From Tubiluchus corallicola (taxonomy: Eukaryota; Priapulida; Priapulimorpha; Priapulimorphida; Tubiluchidae), in NCBI GenBank assembly GCA_030141605.1, contig JAQGDQ010000089.1, forward strand, positions 1 to 62,000: DNA of 62,000 nucleotides. Direction: 5' to 3'. The translations under genes and the position numbers were made by a program. Within the stretch, counting starts at the first letter, position 1; each line of letters starts with the position of its first letter. The notes below the pieces were generated by a model, which had not been told where the DNA came from, ran no database searches, and worked only from the letters and a program-made list of their open reading frames with translations. This document shows positions 26,801 to 41,800 of the stretch, piece by piece.

Positions 26801-29800
26801 GATATTCTAGTTTTATTGAGCTAAATTAACACAAGTTTTGTCTAGTTTCAGTCCACTCTGTCATGTAGAACTGTCACCTGGTGGAGGAGCAGAGATAATA
26901 TGCGATGCTTGTGAAGAGGGTTACCGTGGAGAAAAATGTGAATTGTAAGCAAATGTTGTGCGTAAAGTTTGAATTCATTTATACTGGAGATGGAAATCAA
27001 ATCGTTTTTATATCAATGTTTTTTTTCAAGTTGGAGAACATAACTGAATTGTGTCTGATGGAAATCATAATTCTTACATTTCTTACTACTAGCAATTAAT
27101 ATGTTTTGCCAGGTGCATGGATGGTTACTATGGCAACCCGTTGCGAGTGGGCGACACCTGCAAACCATGCAATTGTAATCCTCAAGGCTCAGTTAGCGAA
27201 ATGTGCGATTCGTTCACCGGACAGTGCGAGTGCTTTCCGAGTATTACTGGACGTGCGTGCGATGAGTGCGAACCACGACATGCCGTCACCGAAGGTGGAC
27301 GGTGTAAATGTATGTGTCTAATTCCCATACAGGTCATTGGTCTAGGAATTTATTTTCTAGAGATTGCTTTCATTTGTTGTTATCACATTTGTAGTTCTCT
27401 CCGTATTAACTCAAAAAGCTAAAGATAAAAAATGAACTTTTTGGTTGTTTTTTGTTTTGCATTACTAAATTATCGTACAACTATCGATTATCGTATACAT
27501 GTAGTTTCTTTTCTGTATGGTATGAGCATATGTATCTGATAATTATGGTATAAGCGGCAACAACGGCTGTTATCACACTGATTTGGAGTAAAATACGATA
27601 CTTTTTAGCCCTTAGTACAATAATCAGCATCATACAAAACAGCAACCCTAGCCGAGAGTTAGCCATAGAAAAACATGGTTCCATGCTTGCTCTTACAACA
27701 GTGTTATTTATTAACAGTTAAATAATTATTGCATTTTTTTATGCTTGAGATTAAAAAATATACTTTTACAGGACTGGTTCAGGTAGTATATGAATGTACT
27801 AAAAAATTTATAGAATTCCCGGCCAGGTGTGCAATAAAAAATATTATCCGGGCGATGAGACGGAAACAGTATTTTTATTGTCACCCTAATATACTTATTG
27901 CCCCCCCCCCATGTGTGTGCGTGCGTGCGTGTATAGTCATTCACATTGTATTAACTTTGGCTTCTACAGCTTGTGATGAGGGCTGCACGAAAGATCTGAT
28001 GAAGTCTGTGGATGAACTAGAAGACATAGTTGCTAATCTTAACATCTCTGGACTTTCTCCAGCGCCATGGAAACCACTCCTTATGATCAGCAATAGAACA
28101 GATGCTTTGAGGGTATGAATATCGTGCAAAATTGTTTATTTTTGATAGAATGATAGTTTGTGTTTTTTCCACTGAGCTGCTTCGCTATGTTTCCATTATT
28201 CAGTGTTGAGACTAAGGCTTCAATACTCAAGGTAAAGGCAGGTTCAGCATTATGACATGTATGACTAAAAGATGTAGTGAATTTTAGTAGCAAAAGTCAT
28301 AAGATTTAATTTCTTTAAATGCTTATTAAATAAAGCCTGAGTTAGGTTACATGTATATGCAACAGTTGAACATGTGCATTTGTTGCCAATACTTCATAGT
28401 CAACTCGTGCTGAAATATCAGCCTGAAATACCTGTTTTAAAGTTAAAAAGCTAAAAGCAGTCTTACAATTATGAGTCTGGTTTGCATAAATAGCCTTATT
28501 TGTTTTTTTTTTGCTCTTAGGAAGAAGTAGATCAATGGAATGAAGCTATGGATCAAGCTAAGAGCATAGCTGATAGTGGAAGATTGTTTAGCATCGAGTC
28601 CAGCTTCGAAGTGCTTTTGGTACAGGTAGGTCGGTTTATGATAGCATAAATTGCAGTATGGGAGAGGGAAGAGAGGATAATATTGCTATGTTGCAACAGG
28701 TACAAATTAATGGTGCACTTTTTATAATGAATGTCAACCGGTTTGATCACATCACACCTGTCTTGTATCATCTGTATTGGTTGCCTGTTAAATACCGTAT
28801 TACTTTTTAAATTTTATCTCATAATGATGCTCCTCAATAGATCTGTGAACTTCTTTCTTGTTTATTTTAATTTTACTAAAAAATATGAGTTTTATGCTAT
28901 ACAAAAATAATGTCATATCATATAGAGGAGAAAAGGGGTAAATAAAGATGAGGGAAATGGAGGGCGTGGGATAATATGGGGAGTGTCATGACAAAACTTC
29001 TTTAGAAATAGTTGGGACAGTTTTCTAAGTGGTTATGGAAGAAAACTAGAACCGTAAGTGTAAGTTCTTAGACTCACATTGTTTTAATGATTTGTCTAGG
29101 CTGGTGGTGATGCAGAGGAAGCTGAAGTGGTGGCTGAAGATGCGGCTAAAGCAAAACACGATGCTAAAGTAGCCGAGGAAGATATAAAGCTTCTGGAAGC
29201 TGAAATAATCGGTTTGTTTCATTATGACAGATAGGTTTGAGCCTTAATTGTATAATTACACATTAGTATGTTGTTCAACATAATAATTATATTGTCCAAC
29301 TACATGAGATCTGGAATGACATGTGTAGTGAATATTGTGTCACCTGAACAAATCTTCTTCAAATTCATTACTAAATTTACAGTAATTTTTTCATTTACCG
29401 AGTCGTTAGGTTGGTAATAGCTTTGTTCAGTATGCATTTTAGTATGTTTTTACAGTGTAGTGATCTTCTTGCTAAACAGTTATATCACCTCTCATAATGA
29501 CAGTGTGAATGGTGTAACTTATTGGAGCTATTTCAATAGAAGGAATATTGTTATTAAGTGACACTCTGTCTTCTTTATTATCTTCTTTAAAGTGCCAACT
29601 TTTTTTATTGTTTTGTTGCAAAATTACCAAACAACAATATAATATAGCAAGACACATTATGATAACATGGTATACATAGTTACATTAATTTCATAATAAA
29701 ATCGGCATGGCATGATAATTATATAAATTGTTGCTTGCATTATAGTCAGAAGCGTTACTTGTGTGACTATAATGCAATTAATGGTGCTGGTGTTAGAGTG

Positions 29801-32800
29801 CAAAAAGGAAGGTAAAAAATGATGGAATGATAGTGGAGAGTGCAGGAGATGGGAATTAGTAGGATTAGGTTAATGAAATGATGTGAATGAGAATGAATAT
29901 GAGATTGCTATTAGGACATTACAAATATATATATGAGCAGAAGTACGCTGTGGGCCAGTCTGTCGCTTAGCGTGAATCTGAACATGCGTCATATACTATG
30001 CAAGCTCAACCTTTAATATGAATTTAAGAATGAGGCTTTCAAAATCTTGGTAACGACGAAATTGACTTAATATTTGCAGGTACTTTGTTCCTTAGTCCTA
30101 CACCGGACAATTGATACTTGTTAAATCTAGTATTGTGATATTTTTGATTAAGATTAACAGGATTTAACGAAAAAAGATGGCAGAGATTTATAGTGAGTTT
30201 TGTGCATGAATATGCTTATATTATATTTAACGACCTAATTTTCCACTGTTTTCATGTAGAGTGTTCTGTTAGACTGTTATATATGTATTCTTTAACCAAA
30301 ATTCGTATGTTTGGCTTTTTCAATACCTATGATGATAATATTATTTTTACAGACACGGTGCAGAATATACACTCACTAGTACAAAACAAGACAAGTAGCC
30401 TAAATGCAACATCAGCACTAGAAGAAGCTGAAGCCATCTTGAAGGAGATCAAGGATAGAAATTTTGGTCTTTCCAAATACAGGGCTGATAACGAGCTAAG
30501 GTGAGATTTCATGTTTTGCTTGTGAGCAGTAAACATTTGCCAGGTTTTGTCACTTTGCCTCTGGAGGACTTAAGTGGGTTTGTACTGATGTAAGTTGGTC
30601 CTTAGTGACTCATGCTGCTTTAACAGTGAAGGACACCATGTTCTAATTTAATCTGAAAACTAAATACAGCAATTACAAGTCTGTTCCTGCAACAAATTAT
30701 TTGTTGCTAACACGCTACAAGCACTTGTTGTTTGGTATGCAAGCTTATGTACTGTTTCTTTGTTGAAGAAATTTGTGAAATAGTTCGAAAAAGATTGTTT
30801 AACTTGGAATTAATACAGAAACAATGTGAAGCATTTTCAAGCTTTGTAGCAATTGATTTACTTTAAAAATGTTCACATTTGAAATTGTAGGATGTTATGT
30901 GCAGATAGTTAGATAGTATGTAATAGTCACGCATAGTTTATTTCTAATTGTAATCAGGGAAAATCTGGAGGTTACATTAACAACATTTTCATCAATTGTC
31001 TTGTACACTTGTGACTGGATGTCATGCCACTATCAATAACCATCTTTTCCTATAAATAACACAATAGGTCATCATTACGAATAGTATAACACAAAGCCGT
31101 ATATGAAATGCCTCACCAGTCGAAAATTTATCTACCTTTACATGCACTGTCTAGCATTGCAACATTTTAAAATATATATAATTACCAATTGTACACAGAC
31201 AAACAAAACTGGGATTTGGCTAGTTTGTATCTTGAACATTTTTAAGTTTGCACTCTTACAATGGATCAGATGCTGAAGAAATTCCAATTATCCCATATCA
31301 TTAAGTGGTGAACTTACCTTAAGCTCATTTGCAAAGTGAATTTACTTGAAGTAAAAAATTTTGATTCCTTTAAGATATAAACATGTATTTGTTTCTTGTC
31401 TATGCAATTTAGTTGTACTTACTTCGTATATGTGTAATTTAATATCGAAGTTGTATGGTCATAAAGGCTTTATAACATTTAGGATTTATGGTTTAGGATT
31501 TTTCATAATTGTGTAATTACCATCTTCATTCTACCTGAATTCTGAAATATACCACCTGTTTGCTGCAATACCTATCCTTGGCAATTTTCAGTGTTTTTCC
31601 TGGCAGTTTTTATTTTGTTATATTTATTACCATGCTTTTGCTTTTAACCTCACATTTTATTATGTATATTCAATTTTAAGATTTCTATGTAACAATCATT
31701 TTTTTATATTTTCACCTTTTTTACTAGTGCTGCAAAAGAAACTGCTGAGAAAGTGTTTAACATGACCTTGAACCCGTTAGAGGTTGACAAGGTCACCGAA
31801 CATTTAGATGGCGTACGTATCAAGTTAGAAGAGCTGGTCGATATTACGAATAATGAAGTGAGGAAGCCACTGGACGAAACAGTTGCCATAGTTACAGAAA
31901 ATAGCAAGAAGCTAAAGAAATTGAAGGTAATATTTTTGCATTCAGATTTGAAGCAGAAAATAATAATATTATAAGTTACTGGCAGTGTTTTGCACGCGAT
32001 ACATGATACACAAGCGAAATACTAGAACAACTTCTATTCAATACATGAATGTAACAAACGAAATTTTTAGGCATTTTTTTATATTACAGGAATGAAACGG
32101 ACAAAAATTTGAAAAAATACACAAAAACCAACAGCAACAAAAACTTAATAGTTTGTTAAATAGCTTGTAATAATAAAACCTAGAATTCTTTCCTACCAAA
32201 TGAAAGACGCCGTGATTTTATCTAATCGTACAGGAAATCTGGCCACTCACTTATTCTAAGATCAGACTTATGCAGATGGTTAGTTATAGATATCTTTGCA
32301 CATGTGGCCACATAATCAGCTGCAAAATTTACAAATGTTACATTGTAAGATAAAGGAGCTAATGGAGTTTATTAATAATTTACTCACCGTTGTTTTTATT
32401 TATTTAAGTAAACGAGAGTAGATGTTTCGAAAGTAGATGTAGATACATGTTGAAGCTGAAGAAAGTAATAGATACATACATGTAAACGATGCAAAAGTAG
32501 ATGTAAGGTAGAAGAGAAAAAAGTAGAAAAAAGAAAATTTGGTAGTTTCTGAGAGATACTTTATTTACATGCATTTGCAGAATTGGTGACACAAATATTA
32601 ATACGGCTGTCTCACTGATATCTCTACATGAACCTGCATTTTTTACCAGTTGGAATTTTTAGGTTTTAAGACAAGTTATTATGAAAACGAACAGATTTTA
32701 AAGCTTGAGAAAGTTTTGCAGGCTTGTAAGTTGATTCCGTCCAACGTGTAGCAGACTAACTAGACTGCATGGAAAAATTACTGACTTTAGAGGCATTCTC

Positions 32801-35800
32801 AAGCGTATGGTTGGAATTTTTATTATTTATATTTAAATGTGCTTTTGTTGCCCTTACTCTCTAATGATTAACAAAAAGAGAGATTTATTTTCTAATCTGT
32901 AAATATGGTCAGTAACTAAATACAAATTTTCTTTTATTATGTTTTTGTTAATTACTGTTTTTATATTTCAGTTCTGCACTAAATACATTATTTTGCAAAA
33001 CTTCTGTTGTTCCAAAAGTCTCTAGTTACTATTAAAAAAAGTATCAAAAATCTGTAGCAATTACAGTTACAGGATCCAAATAACAGTTTAGTTGGCGAGT
33101 CTTTGATTCGTGAGAATTTTAGTAGCATCAAACTTGGTTTCATAATTCTACTGCAGAGATTTTGACTTACACATTCTCCTGTTTCCCTGCTCTCCTAGTT
33201 CTTCTACGTTCCACGCTGTTTCCTGTATATAGCCATGCAGCGAGTTTAAATATGCGTTCTAGAGTCAGCATGGCAGCAGAGGAAAATGGCGTAAAACTTC
33301 ACATACAGATTAAAAAATTCTTAATTACTGTAGTAAAGTGACCAGATGAATGTCATTGGTCGATGATCTGCAAAGGAAATTTAAAAGCAAATTAGTGAGT
33401 TACGTATGAAATACCCTGTATTTTTTGCAATTATTTATTTATAAACTTGAATCGATGCATTAGTAAATAGTTAAATTTTATTTTCAGCAAAACACGAAAA
33501 AGACGAGAGATCTTGTGAAGGAGGTGACCAAGATGTTAGTGGAGGCAGAAGACTTGCTAGCTGATGCAAATGATAACATGTACAATGCAACTCATCACTA
33601 TGAGGTACAGTCTTTTACCAGCCTTGCCAACTCTGAAGCGTTAGGCGTGTGTCACACGTATTTTTAGTTGTTCACACCCGCACAAATTTCGGTTCTCACA
33701 CATTCCACAACTTCACATGCAAGTTTGCAAAATTTGCTTCCTGGCTTCCTTTGCTTTCACTACCAATAGTGACACAATTGATGTATCAATAACACAGCAG
33801 CATTCATGAGTCTAGCGACGTGTCACTAAAGGGTATTACAGTTTTTAAAAAATTAAGTACTTTTGGCTGCTATTGAGTTTTTCATTTGTACAAAAACAGA
33901 TATATATATATATAAAGAATAGTGACTGCAGTAATAGCATAAGAAAACTCAGTAGTACCCAAAAATTATCTTACTTTTTTATATATTTTTTTGTTGTAAT
34001 TTTTGATAATTTCATTTGTATACCGAAAAGTGCACACATTTTGAGGCATAATTTACCCCCCCCCTGCCAAGAGAAAGATGATACCCAGGCTCTCAACGTT
34101 TCCCACTCATTTTTACATCAATTCGTTGGCAGGTCTGCTTTTGTCAAGATGCTTAATTATTACCTGCTTAAGACTGTGGAATGTGAACAATGAATATTAG
34201 ACTGTGCATGTCAGTTGGATTGTCAGGAGGTGAATTTGAAAAAAGACAAAAACCGAGCATGTCTATTGAAAATTTGAACAAATAAAAATAAAGTATTGAA
34301 ACTATAGTTGTTTGGTATATAAATTCTATTGTTGATTTCCGTTTAAATCTTGCACTACAATTAATGTATTTGTTGCATTTTGTGCATTTTGACATTCGAG
34401 TTTAAAGGTCAAATTTAATGTATTTACAATTTTTTTAATTTAGAAAGCTACACATAACATTAAATTTCACATTAATTTTATATTATTTACTAAATATGTT
34501 TGTGAGACAGCAGATTGTGAAATTGCTTTTTTGAATTTTTAATGCAACAAGAGTCGTGGTTATTAGAAGCTGTGAACAATTTCAAAAATTACTTTTTGAA
34601 AGATATCTTTTCTAAATTTTTGTCAAAAATTTAAAATTACTAAAACTTCTAGGCGTGCTGTTTCTTTGATTTAATTTTGACCTTTTATACGTATAATAGC
34701 TTTTAGCTTTGCATTTAACAATTTTTATCTTTTGCTTTTCAGTTGTAATTGGCTTTTTGTTTTAACGTTTTATTTGAATTTATTACTTACAGCCACTGCT
34801 AGCCCCCATGGTGAAGGTGGGTCTCTCTCTCTCTCGCTAAAATGCAAACTCTGTCCTGTAACATTTTCACATGAATATTGATTAGTGGTACCCAGGCTAG
34901 TTACTGTGACAGTTGTTGTGGAATTCATTGTTTCATTAAATTGTTTCCGTTTCGTCTTCAGAGATAATTGCTTGAAAAAATCGATGCCTGATTATAAATT
35001 TCATGACAGCTTTTGGCACAAAAAATGAAAAGTGAAATAAGTCATTAATCAATTACTGCCACATAGTCAGAAGTTGGTCCTGTTTTGAGTGTTTTCCAAT
35101 TTGATGCACGATATTCAGCCTGGGTGTTGCTGGTCAACTTTCTATGATCTAAACGCGTCACAAAAATTCAAGCACGATCATGTTTCCTTTCAACACCTAG
35201 TTGTCTAATTTGCATGATAGAGTGAAAAAGTAAAGCTTTTTGCTTCCGTCACCTTTAAAAACATCGTTTTGCTCGTATCAATTGTAGCCTTTAGGTTTTT
35301 TGTAATAACTGTTGGTAAACTGAGAAAAATTGCAGCATGTGTTGACATCGTCGAAGATTTTGCATTAGTAAATATGTGATACACCTCTTTCACAATAGAA
35401 GGTATGTTCTTCCCATCACATCTTCTTGCTTGCACGCCATGCACCGCCATTTTCTGCCGATAGTTTTCTCTTCCATAGTTAATTTTATATAATCCAAAAT
35501 CGTAAGATTTAATAAATTAGAAATTAAAAGTAAAATGCCAAGAACACTTTAACATATTTATCTTGAAAGCTGATTTTACAGCTTATGCACATTAAATTCA
35601 TTAATGATAATGTTAATGATAATTATTTTTTGTAAAGTGTATAAATCGACAATTATTGTCATCAGACACACTAGAAAATAGATCTACAATTAAGAATGAC
35701 TTCAATAAATTATAAGCCTACACTTAAAATTTGCAAGGCAACTAATTAAATGATATAGTAAAAAATAAGCTTTAAGACTCACACTAATTAAACATTACAG

Positions 35801-38800
35801 TAAAAAAGGTTTTAAGACTCGTTTTAAACTGTTAAAATCAGTAACAGAATGCCAACTAAACAGAAGTTTGTTCCATTCACATGGAACTGCACTGGCAGAA
35901 GCACACTCACCATACCGAGTGCCAATGAAGCTAGGTGAAGTGAGTTTTAGCCATTGGCATAAAAACTCTTTTGCAAGAAATATGGACATCACATTTGAAA
36001 CATCAGATCTTTTTCAAGTTTTCTGCTGAATGTCACAATGTGAAACCTTTTAATATGCCAGAAAAGCTATAAAGATAGCATTCTTGATGTTAGAGTATTT
36101 TGGAATAAGCCTTTTTACAGTTTCGTTGTATACACGTGCAGTTGCTGTAGCTCAAATATTAAGTGTATCACAGCAACGTGTCTTAACAACAACCGTCACA
36201 TGACGTGGATAAACCAAAGACGTCTGCCACGTCACTTCTGTAACTTCAAGTGAACTTTACTTAATTATGCATTAGTCTGTGAGATGTAGAATGATTTACT
36301 AGCAGGATCTTGCTTGAGAACAAGGAAACATGAACTAGGTAGAATTCTAGCTAGCTTTAAAACTGTACTATTACAATAGCATGGGCTGCCAGGCGTTCTC
36401 AAGTGTACACAAATGCGTTGTCTGGTACACTTAACTTTTGACGTTTTCACGATCATCATCAATCGCTGGAACTGTGAAAAGGCTTTAACAGGCATTAGAT
36501 GCATTAGATGAGGCAAAAGGTTTAAAGGCATTAGAATGCTTTAAGAATTAGCTCATAGTGAACTAGTTAATCTACTAAAAACAAGTTATTTAAAAAACAT
36601 AACAGTGGAGGTTTTTATTTTCAGATACTTAACATTTGACATATTAATCAGCGGATAAGTCTTTGTGATATGCCTCAATGTATCATAAGAAAATATAGCA
36701 CTCTGCTGATATATCGGTTACATCAGTTTTTCTTGCTAACAGTTACCAGTATCGTATAGAGAGCACTTTGTAAAACATAATAGATTTGCAAAAATAGTGG
36801 AACCTCTTACAACTAGACAAATGAGCTACATTAGACCCTGAAATTAACACTACTTTAACTGTGTATATGCCAAAAATGTTTTTCCCGTTTTAACACCCAC
36901 AAAAATAACACGACTTTGACATTTTTCTTTCGTAGGCCTTGCGGAACTTGAAGGATAATCTGACATACATCTCGTATGATGCCATGGCTAAAGGAGGCAT
37001 TCTTGCCCAACTCTTGCCTAAATACAGTAAAGACTATTTGGAGCCAGCTGAGAGACATGCGGAGGAACTAATGAGACAGGCCCAGGCCTTGGAAGAGTAA
37101 GATTTTTTAGTTACGCGTCATCTAACCATGTTACATAAATGATTTTCTGTGCTACATGTGGGTGAAAAAATAAGAGTAGATGTGATTCAAAAACTTCACG
37201 AATTTTGTTTCTTTTACGTCTAGAGCGCATGTAAAGCATTTTATCAACTGCTGCAAAGCACGTGCATAATGCGCGATGTCATTTTGCAAGTTCAGCTAAA
37301 CAAACAAGTGTTTGAAAATGAATAACAATCTTTCGCAATTATTTTTCTCTCATTTGTGCAACGAATAATCAGATCGACACACGAAACTCGGGTGAACAAT
37401 TGTTTAGGACAAGCAACAGAACCTCTTACAATAAAATCCCCATATTTTAGCATCTGTCTTATAGCATCTTTAGTATCCAATAAAATATAAATAAAATATT
37501 TTCAAATGTTGACACTGGTCGAAGCAGCTGGATGGACACGGACATCCCATTTCAGATCCCGAAGCTAATTCCGGCCTTGCCTGTAATTATCGATGCTTTT
37601 GTATATCTGATATGCACATCTTTTAGATTATACCTTAACAAGGCATTTACAATTTTCCACTCTACAAACCGAGATCTACCAGATCTCACTGCAGAATGTA
37701 CTCATTATAGAAGGTAGTGGTGGGACCGGAATCTATATCGTTATCAAGAGTCGTCCTTTATATTGAAACACTTCACTGGCAGGCATGTCTTGGCCTCATT
37801 TGACTGCGTATGCACCTTCTTTAAACTAAGTGTAAATAGCTATAAGCAGTTTATAAAAGCTTTTTTCCGACTTGTAAACCATCCGTTTACCTACTAGGTT
37901 CAGCGTTACTTAACATTGGTTGCGAAGCAAGTTAAAGCAATACAGCTTTATCAGGCAGCTACTGCCTTATATCTCTACACAGTACAATACAATTCATGTA
38001 ACAAGCTCTTTTCTGGCACTAAATTATGCGGAATTAATATGTGCACATAGAAAGTAAAAATTTGAAGATTTTTATTCCTCTTGAAACTTACTTTAGTAGG
38101 TGCCACATAAACGTTCCTTTCATGATAAATTTTGCCAAGTTCTTTTTTTCTAATGAAATAAATTCAATCGTATTGTTTGTTGCAGTCAATTTGCCGGTGC
38201 CAGGGAACACGCTGCTGATCCATTGAAAGCGGCCGAGGTGTACAAGAACATCGTCAAGGCAATAGACGAAGCTAACCAAGCTGCCACCGAAGCCAAACTC
38301 GCAGCAGAGAAAGCTTATGACAAAGCTGCACAATCTGGTCTTAACGAACGTGCGAAAAAACTGAAACTGAAGAGCGGAAAGATTCTTGATGAAGCAAAAG
38401 CGCTAAATGCAACAGGCAAATCTATAATACATTTAATTTCAGTTCCTTTTAGTATTTTTACTTAATTGTTACTTTGTCTTTTGTTTATACTTATTAGATA
38501 AATACCAGGTAATCATTAAAAAATTATGTTACTTATTATGTGTTCTAGAAATGAATTTTTTGTTTAGAAATTGCTTTTTATTGTGCCTGTGTCTGACTCG
38601 TGGATCCCACAGTTCTAGGTGTTTCCCATCTAACCGGTATCACCAATGTTTTTTAGATAATGCCTTACCATAAACATAAATTGGTGCTTATATAATATAA
38701 ACTATCACCTCAACGTTTTTGTGTGATGTTTTAAAAATGATAAATTACTCTGATGTAAAACTGGCTTTAGTAATTCAAAAACCTGACAATTTTCATCCGC

Positions 38801-41800
38801 TACCACGCCACCCATCTCCAAGGTAAACAACAGATTTTTTCTGCAAAAAATGATGTATATGTAGAATTGTGACCACTGAGATGCTCCCTCATGGTCACAC
38901 AAGTTTTAACACACAGAGGTGTGAATTTAATTTCTTATAACTATTAATTTTTATGAATAAATTAAATGTCTTGTAATCGCTACTCCATATAATGCCATAA
39001 TATTCCACCTTGTACATGAACTGTGCTTTAGCTTAAGCCATCTTACAATAATGCATATATGCTGTTTTACAGGTCTGCAAAATCTACTCGAATATAAGAT
39101 TGAAAAGTTGGAAGAAGTCGATGAAGTGATACAAGATGTGCGTAGTGCCCTCTATGATCTGGAATATGAAGCTAAAAGTTTGCCATCTGGTAGGAATGAG
39201 AAACACTTTTGCCTTGTGATTTGACATGAAATTGATTTGATTTTCTCGATATTTCATTTCGAAAAACAGGAATTTTTCATTCAAAAATCATTTCAGATTT
39301 AACGAGTAAACTAGAGGATGCTATCACCAAGGCAACGGAAGCTGAAGAACTGGCGCAGGATGTGACGAATAGAGCAGAGGAAATGCAGGATCAGATTGAT
39401 AATGATCTGTTGCCAAAACTTCGAGCAATTCAAGGCTTAAGCACCGAGGCATTTGATAATGCATCATTGGCTGGTAATAATAGTACAGCTTTAAATTAAT
39501 TAGGACGGGATTTGAGTCTGGCTCATTGTTTTGTTCAGTGCCTGTTATAATCATATCACATGGCTTGCTGAAAACACTGTTGCTGTGTCTTTGAGATTTA
39601 CAGAGAACATTATTATTTCTAAATAATCATTGAATCGGATTGTAAAGATATTCGAAATTTTAATATCCAATGCAATTCAGTCAAAACTGATTATCTTCGG
39701 GAACTGTAACAAAAAACCAACAATTAGGGAAATTTAAAATTATAACAAACAACAGCAATATCCAATTTTTAATCCAATGTCAACTGTGTAAGTATTGAAT
39801 CCAGGTAATAAAGTCACAGGTAAAAAAAGTCACAGGTAAAGAAGCCACAAAAAAGTTACAGGAAAAAGTCACAGGAAAAAAGAAATAATCTAATCCTAAC
39901 TTTAACCCCTAATCCTAACCCTAACCCTAAGATTTTTTCACATGCAACACCATCATATATAAATAGTGTTGTCAATACACACAAATCATGTATTGCCAGT
40001 TAATAACAGATTTAAAGTATTTTCTATTTTATTACTTTAATTGTTTATGGTACTTGAATAAATTGCAAGACTGACTTGAATATTTTTGTTTAATTACCCA
40101 ACTTTCTTTTCTAGTCAAAATTGTTCCAGCCATCATAAATTAATTGTGACTTTATAACCAGTCATTATAACGATCATCGCAATATTCCAATCAAGAAATA
40201 AATTGAGACGTTTCCATTATCCATTGTTCAGGATGCCTGGAAAGTGCTACTTGTTCTATAAAGTTAGATTGCCAAATCGCATTATATGATTTTTTATTTA
40301 CTTGCAATTTTGGTGTCATGCTCTGCTAGCAATTACAAACTTCATCTAATCATAAAACAATTTCTTTACTAGTTGCAAAGCCATAATGTCTAACTATCGC
40401 AAGCAATCTTAATTAATTATGTAATGTGTGTCATAACCAAACTTTGTAGTAGAAACCTTCGTGGATAAAAAGAAATCACTATCTTTTTCAGAGCAAGCCT
40501 GTTAAAACTAAATCACTTTCAGCTGTGCTCTGTATAATAACAATCTTTTTGCTTTTCCATTTTAATACATGTTCATTGTCTCAAATCTATGAATAAGTGT
40601 TGTTTCCAATATTTAACATATTTCTTTATTTATCATTTTGTGATGGAAAATTTGTGACAGATGTGTGTTGCTGTATTGTCCAAATTATCCATACTTGGTG
40701 ATGGTTTTTTCAGTTCAGCAAGCTACGTCTGACATCTACGAATCCCGTGAACTTGCATTCGAACTGGAGACTCGTGCTGAGACTATGCAAACATTGAACT
40801 CTCAAATCACCTATAACTTGAAGCAGTTGAGAGATAAGATCACTCTTGCTCGACATCGAGCATCTAGCGTAAGAATTTTGCTTTTTTTCAACTCAGTCAT
40901 GAGTAGAAAACGGCCATTTTACCTTAACATCATGTCTGTCAATCAATCTATGGAATTTCTCACTGTCGGCTTTTGTAAAGGTATGAAAGGTTGCAATATA
41001 ATCAGAGATACAAGTGTATGCTGGGGAAACATTACCTGTGCATTCTTGAACAATTACCATATCCTTAAAGAAATATAATAATTTAAAATTTTATCAAAAC
41101 CAGCAAACCATTTCATGGCTAACTTGTCCCTTTCTTAGACAATAAACTGGCTAATGACAAAAACTAAATTTGAATGATATATGGTAACATTTCAGTGTAT
41201 GGAAATTTATTTATAAACAAGGTCTTGTGATACTATTGGAAAAATTTAACATGATCACAGAGCCACCAGCCTTTAGTGTTTTTTCTGATAAAGAGATACT
41301 GTGACTTCTGGAACTCATCAAATCAAACTTTTAAATTTGAGCTATTAAATGGAGTTCTAAAAGTCCGACAATGCCCACAAAAAGCAGATCAAAGCAGAGT
41401 GTGATAGCGTATGTGTTTTATACCTGTGGCTGTGGCTCAATGGTAGTGTGATCGCTTCCCACCTGACCTGACCAAATCATGCCAAAGACTTAAAAAATGG
41501 CACCGCTGGTTCTTCGATCAAGCATGCAGGCTTATTGAAGTAACACGTGGGAAATAATAATAGGAAAATTAATAGTAATAATAACAATACTTGGAAATAA
41601 GTTTTGAGTTACTGAAGGGGTTATCCCTAGACTATGTCCTAAATGAAATTATTATTATTGTTATTATAAGTGTGAGTAAGCAGTCAAATGAGATAACCTG
41701 TACTTGAAGACTTGCTTGTATGTGCCTGGCTCTAATGTAGGGATGAAAAGGACCATGTTAAGTTTACATTCCACGCCACTCCTTTGACAGAACAGACTTT

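Noticed and set aside
38338-38415. GT donor at 38338 as an alternative to the GC donor
   Set aside because: In phase but weak (CTG|gtctta) and would remove a conserved coiled-coil segment that aligns with vertebrate alpha2.
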